Part shown: positions 12,549 to 14,681 of the stretch, piece after piece
Position numbering within the stretch: the stretch's first letter is position 1
How the letters are laid out: the number at the start of each line of letters is the position of its first letter
Assembly: GCA_945882755.1 (NCBI GenBank)
Contig: CAMCWS010000052.1
Span: forward strand, 1-14,681
Reading direction: 5' to 3'
Length of the DNA stretch: 14,681 nt
Source of the DNA: Bordetella parapertussis
GTDB taxonomy: Bacteria > Pseudomonadota > Gammaproteobacteria > Burkholderiales > Burkholderiaceae_C
Made by a program: the position numbers and the translations under genes
Notes under the pieces: generated by a model
Database searches by the model: none
What the model saw: the letters and a program-made list of their open reading frames with translations, nothing else
What the model was told of the DNA's origin: nothing

Positions 12549-13478
12549 ATCGATATCTTTTTTCAACAAATCATCAATGGCTTGGTCTTGGGAAGCATGT
12601 ACGCGCTGGTCGCGCTTGGCTACACCATGGTCTACGGCATCATCAACCTGATCAACTTTGCCCACGGCGAGGTGTTGATGGTGGGCGCACTCACCAGTTG
12701 GACGGTTATTGGCATCTTGCAAGAACATATGCCGTGGTTGCCGGGGTGGCTGGTACTGCTCATTTCTTTGATGGTGGCTTGCGCGGTGGCGGCGGCTTTG
12801 AACTTTGCCATCGAGAAGATTGCCTACCGGCCCTTGCGAGATGCACCCAAGTTGGCCCCGCTCATCACGGCCATCGGCATGTCCATTTTGTTGCAAACCT
12901 TGGCCATGATCATTTGGAAGCCCAACTACAAAGCTTTCCCCACCTTGTTACCCGCTGACCCCATCGACATTGGCGGTGCGGTCATCACGCCCACGCAAAT
13001 CATGATCTTGGGTGTCACCGCCATTACGCTGGCCGTGCTGATGTGGTTGGTGAATGGCACCCGCTTGGGTCGTGCCATGCGTGCCACAGCCGAGAACCCC
13101 CGTGTCGCTACCTTGATGGGTGTGCGCCCTGACACCATCATCTCGGCCACTTTCATCATTGGTGCGGTGCTGGCTGCCTTGGCCGGTGTGATGTGGGCCT
13201 CCAACTACGGCACGGTGCAACATGCCATGGGCTTTTTGCCGGGCTTGAAAGCCTTCACTGCAGCGGTGTTGGGCGGCATCGGCAATTTGGCGGGTGCGGT
13301 GGTGGGCGGCATCTTGCTGGGCTTGATTGAGGCGATTGCCTCGGGCTATATCGGCGACTTCACCGGCGGCGTCTTGGGCAGCCACTATGCTGATATTTTT
13401 GCGTTTGTGGTGCTGATCATCATGCTGACCTTGCGGCCCTCGGGCTTGCTGGGCGAACGGGTAGCGGACCGCGCATGA
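12549..13478 (+). CDS. livH: Branched-chain amino acid ABC transporter permease LivH
   Basis: About 309 residues, one of the two inner-membrane permeases of the high-affinity leucine/isoleucine/valine importer. Family hallmarks: GLVLGSMYALVALGYTMVYG and INLINFAHGEVLMVGA near the N-terminus; RATAENPRVATLMGVRPD in the cytoplasmic loop that contacts the ATPase; GLKAFTAAVLGGIGNLAGAV and LRPSGLLGE near the C-terminus. The conserved N-terminus reads I-DIFFQQIINGLVLG, with ATC exactly where relatives have the initiating Met, and a good ribosome site before it. Starting at the nearest canonical codon, TTG 12582, would delete the conserved QQIING. The start is therefore drawn at ATC with reservation. 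Its stop overlaps the livM start (ATGA, 13475-13478), so the genes are coupled. Confidence 0.88.
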   Translation: MDIFFQQIINGLVLGSMYALVALGYTMVYGIINLINFAHGEVLMVGALTSWTVIGILQEHMPWLPGWLVLLISLMVACAVAAALNFAIEKIAYRPLRDAPKLAPLITAIGMSILLQTLAMIIWKPNYKAFPTLLPADPIDIGGAVITPTQIMILGVTAITLAVLMWLVNGTRLGRAMRATAENPRVATLMGVRPDTIISATFIIGAVLAALAGVMWASNYGTVQHAMGFLPGLKAFTAAVLGGIGNLAGAVVGGILLGLIEAIASGYIGDFTGGVLGSHYADIFAFVVLIIMLTLRPSGLLGERVADRA

Positions 13479-14563
13479 ACAAGTCCAAACTCTCTTCTTA
13501 TTTTTTGTGGGCGATTGCCCTGTTGCTGCTGCCCTTGTTGCTGCAGTCGATGGGCAACGCCTGGGTGCGTATCGCCGACATGGCGCTGCTGTATGTGCTG
13601 CTGGCGCTGGGCCTGAACATCGTGGTCGGTTACGCCGGTCTGCTTGATTTGGGTTTCGTCGCCTTCTTTGCGGTGGGTGCTTATGTGTTTGGTCTGCTGG
13701 CTTCTCCGCACCTGACCGATACCTTCCCTTGGATAGCTGCTATGTTCCCCAATGGTCTGCACACCCCATTGTGGGCGGTGATACCTATAGGCGCGGGCTT
13801 GGCGGGTTTGTTTGGCATCTTGCTGGGTGCGCCCACCTTGAAGCTGCGCGGTGACTATTTGGCGATTGTCACTTTGGGCTTTGGCGAAATCATCCGCGTG
13901 TTCATGAACAACTTGGATAACCCGGTCAACATCACCAACGGCCCCAAGGGTTTGGGTGCCATCGACCCGATGACGGTGATGGGTCACCCCTTGTCGCGCA
14001 AGCTGGATTTGGGCTTTGTGGAACTCTCCAGCGTCACCCAGTACTACTACCTGTTCTTGGCGCTGGTCTTGGTGAGCGTGCTGATTTGCTATCGGCTGCA
14101 AACCTCTCGCATCGGGCGGGCATGGATGGCGATTCGCGAAGATGAAATTGCCGCCAAAGCCATGGGCATCAATACCCGCAACTTAAAGCTGATGGCGTTT
14201 GGCATGGGTGCCACTTTCGGTGGCGTGGCGGGGGTGATGTTTGCGTCCTTCCAAGGCTTTGTCTCGCCCGAGTCCTTCAGCCTGATGGAGTCGGTGATGA
14301 TTGTGGCCATGGTGGTCTTGGGTGGCTTGGGGCATTTGCCCGGCGTCATCTTGGGCGCGGTGCTGCTGTCGGCCTTGCCCGAGGTGTTGCGCTATGTGGC
14401 TGGCCCCTTGCAAGCCATGACCGATGGACGCTTGGATGCGGCCATCTTGCGCCAGTTGCTCATTGCCTTGGCCATGATAGGCATCATGTTGTGGCGTCCC
14501 CGTGGCCTGTGGCCCTCGCCTGAGCACGGCAAAGCCTTGCCCAACAGCGGACACAAGCCATGA
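13475..14563 (+). CDS. livM: Branched-chain amino acid ABC transporter permease LivM
   Basis: 362 residues, second permease of the LivHM pair. Multiple membrane segments; family motifs [20 protein letters not shown] (44-63), [20 protein letters not shown] (119-138), [11 protein letters not shown], the ATPase-contact loop [20 protein letters not shown], and [17 protein letters not shown]. Start ATG overlaps the livH stop; the stop overlaps the livG start (ATGA, 14560-14563). The length is within the normal range for the family. No frameshift or missing segment is visible. Confidence 0.93.
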   Translation: MNKSKLSSYFLWAIALLLLPLLLQSMGNAWVRIADMALLYVLLALGLNIVVGYAGLLDLGFVAFFAVGAYVFGLLASPHLTDTFPWIAAMFPNGLHTPLWAVIPIGAGLAGLFGILLGAPTLKLRGDYLAIVTLGFGEIIRVFMNNLDNPVNITNGPKGLGAIDPMTVMGHPLSRKLDLGFVELSSVTQYYYLFLALVLVSVLICYRLQTSRIGRAWMAIREDEIAAKAMGINTRNLKLMAFGMGATFGGVAGVMFASFQGFVSPESFSLMESVMIVAMVVLGGLGHLPGVILGAVLLSALPEVLRYVAGPLQAMTDGRLDAAILRQLLIALAMIGIMLWRPRGLWPSPEHGKALPNSGHKP

Positions 14564-14681
14564 GCATGCCGGTGTTGCAAGTACAAGGTATCTCTAAGCG
14601 CTTTGGCGGTTTACAGGCTTTGAGCGATGTGGGTATGACCATACAAGCCGGTCAGGTGTATGGCTTGATTGGCCCCAATGG
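14560..14681 (+). CDS. livG: LivG-type ABC transporter ATP-binding protein, 5' fragment
   Basis: The first 40 codons and two further bases are in the window. It begins [20 protein letters not shown] and reaches GLIGPNG, the start of the Walker A loop, at the right edge. KRFGG-QALSDV is the A-loop region typical of LivG. A second ATG at 14566 may be the actual start. It overlaps livM by four bases. livF and a periplasmic binding protein would be expected beyond the edge but cannot be seen. Confidence 0.9.
   Translation, partial: MSMPVLQVQGISKRFGGLQALSDVGMTIQAGQVYGLIGPN

Noticed and set aside
12542..12958. Open frame starting at ATG 12542, overlapping livH in another frame
   Set aside because: Its translation is a shadow of livH without family resemblance, and the ATG overlaps the ribosome site itself; it matters only as a possible start if the T6 run at 12558 is a sequencing error.

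Overview
The window looks like a chromosomal segment of a betaproteobacterium of the order Burkholderiales, probably Comamonadaceae. This is inferred from the G+C-rich codon use, the gene content, and a 68-bp 'GTCATTGCGAGCGAAGCG'-type repeat that I associate with that group. No taxon can be fixed from the sequence alone.

Left part (1-2719, minus strand): three genes of a type IVb pilus locus, read leftwards: a PilS-like prepilin, a TcpQ-domain periplasmic protein, and a PilN-family secretin lipoprotein cut by the window edge. The pilin has a probable sigma-70 promoter, with a perfect 9-bp inverted repeat at its predicted transcription start. The A+T-rich divergent spacer (2720-2989) also holds a duplicated 22-24 bp motif and a 12-bp palindrome.

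Middle part (2990-10564, plus strand): an acyl-CoA catabolic cluster resembling the leucine/isovalerate (liu) pathway. It has the methylcrotonyl-CoA carboxylase beta subunit (liuB), an acyl-CoA dehydrogenase of the isovaleryl/long-chain active-site type, a predicted periplasmic alpha/beta hydrolase, the biotin-carrying alpha subunit (liuD), a DUF1289 protein and a 2-hydroxychromene-2-carboxylate isomerase-like protein. A LiuR-like palindrome overlaps the -35 box of the liuB promoter. A complete VapBC toxin-antitoxin pair with its own palindromic operator, followed by two 68-bp repeats, lies between liuB and the dehydrogenase gene. Methylglutaconyl-CoA hydratase and HMG-CoA lyase, needed to finish leucine breakdown, are not in the window.

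Right part (10701-14681, plus strand): an MHS-family MFS transporter with an unusual insertion of about 150 residues that is predicted to be periplasmic, a strong intrinsic terminator, then livH-livM-livG of a branched-chain amino acid ABC importer (livG cut by the edge). livH has no canonical start codon where its conserved N-terminus begins: a good Shine-Dalgarno sequence sits six bases before an ATC codon. A promoter appears to overlap the preceding terminator.

How it fits together: the liv importer could supply leucine, valine or isoleucine to the acyl-CoA cluster, but this functional link is inferred from proximity. I see no tRNA, rRNA, CRISPR array, insertion sequence or prophage. Most of the window is recognisable. 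The points most worth a second look are the livH start, the regulatory architecture of the pilin/liuB spacer, the VapBC-plus-repeat insertion and the MFS insertion.
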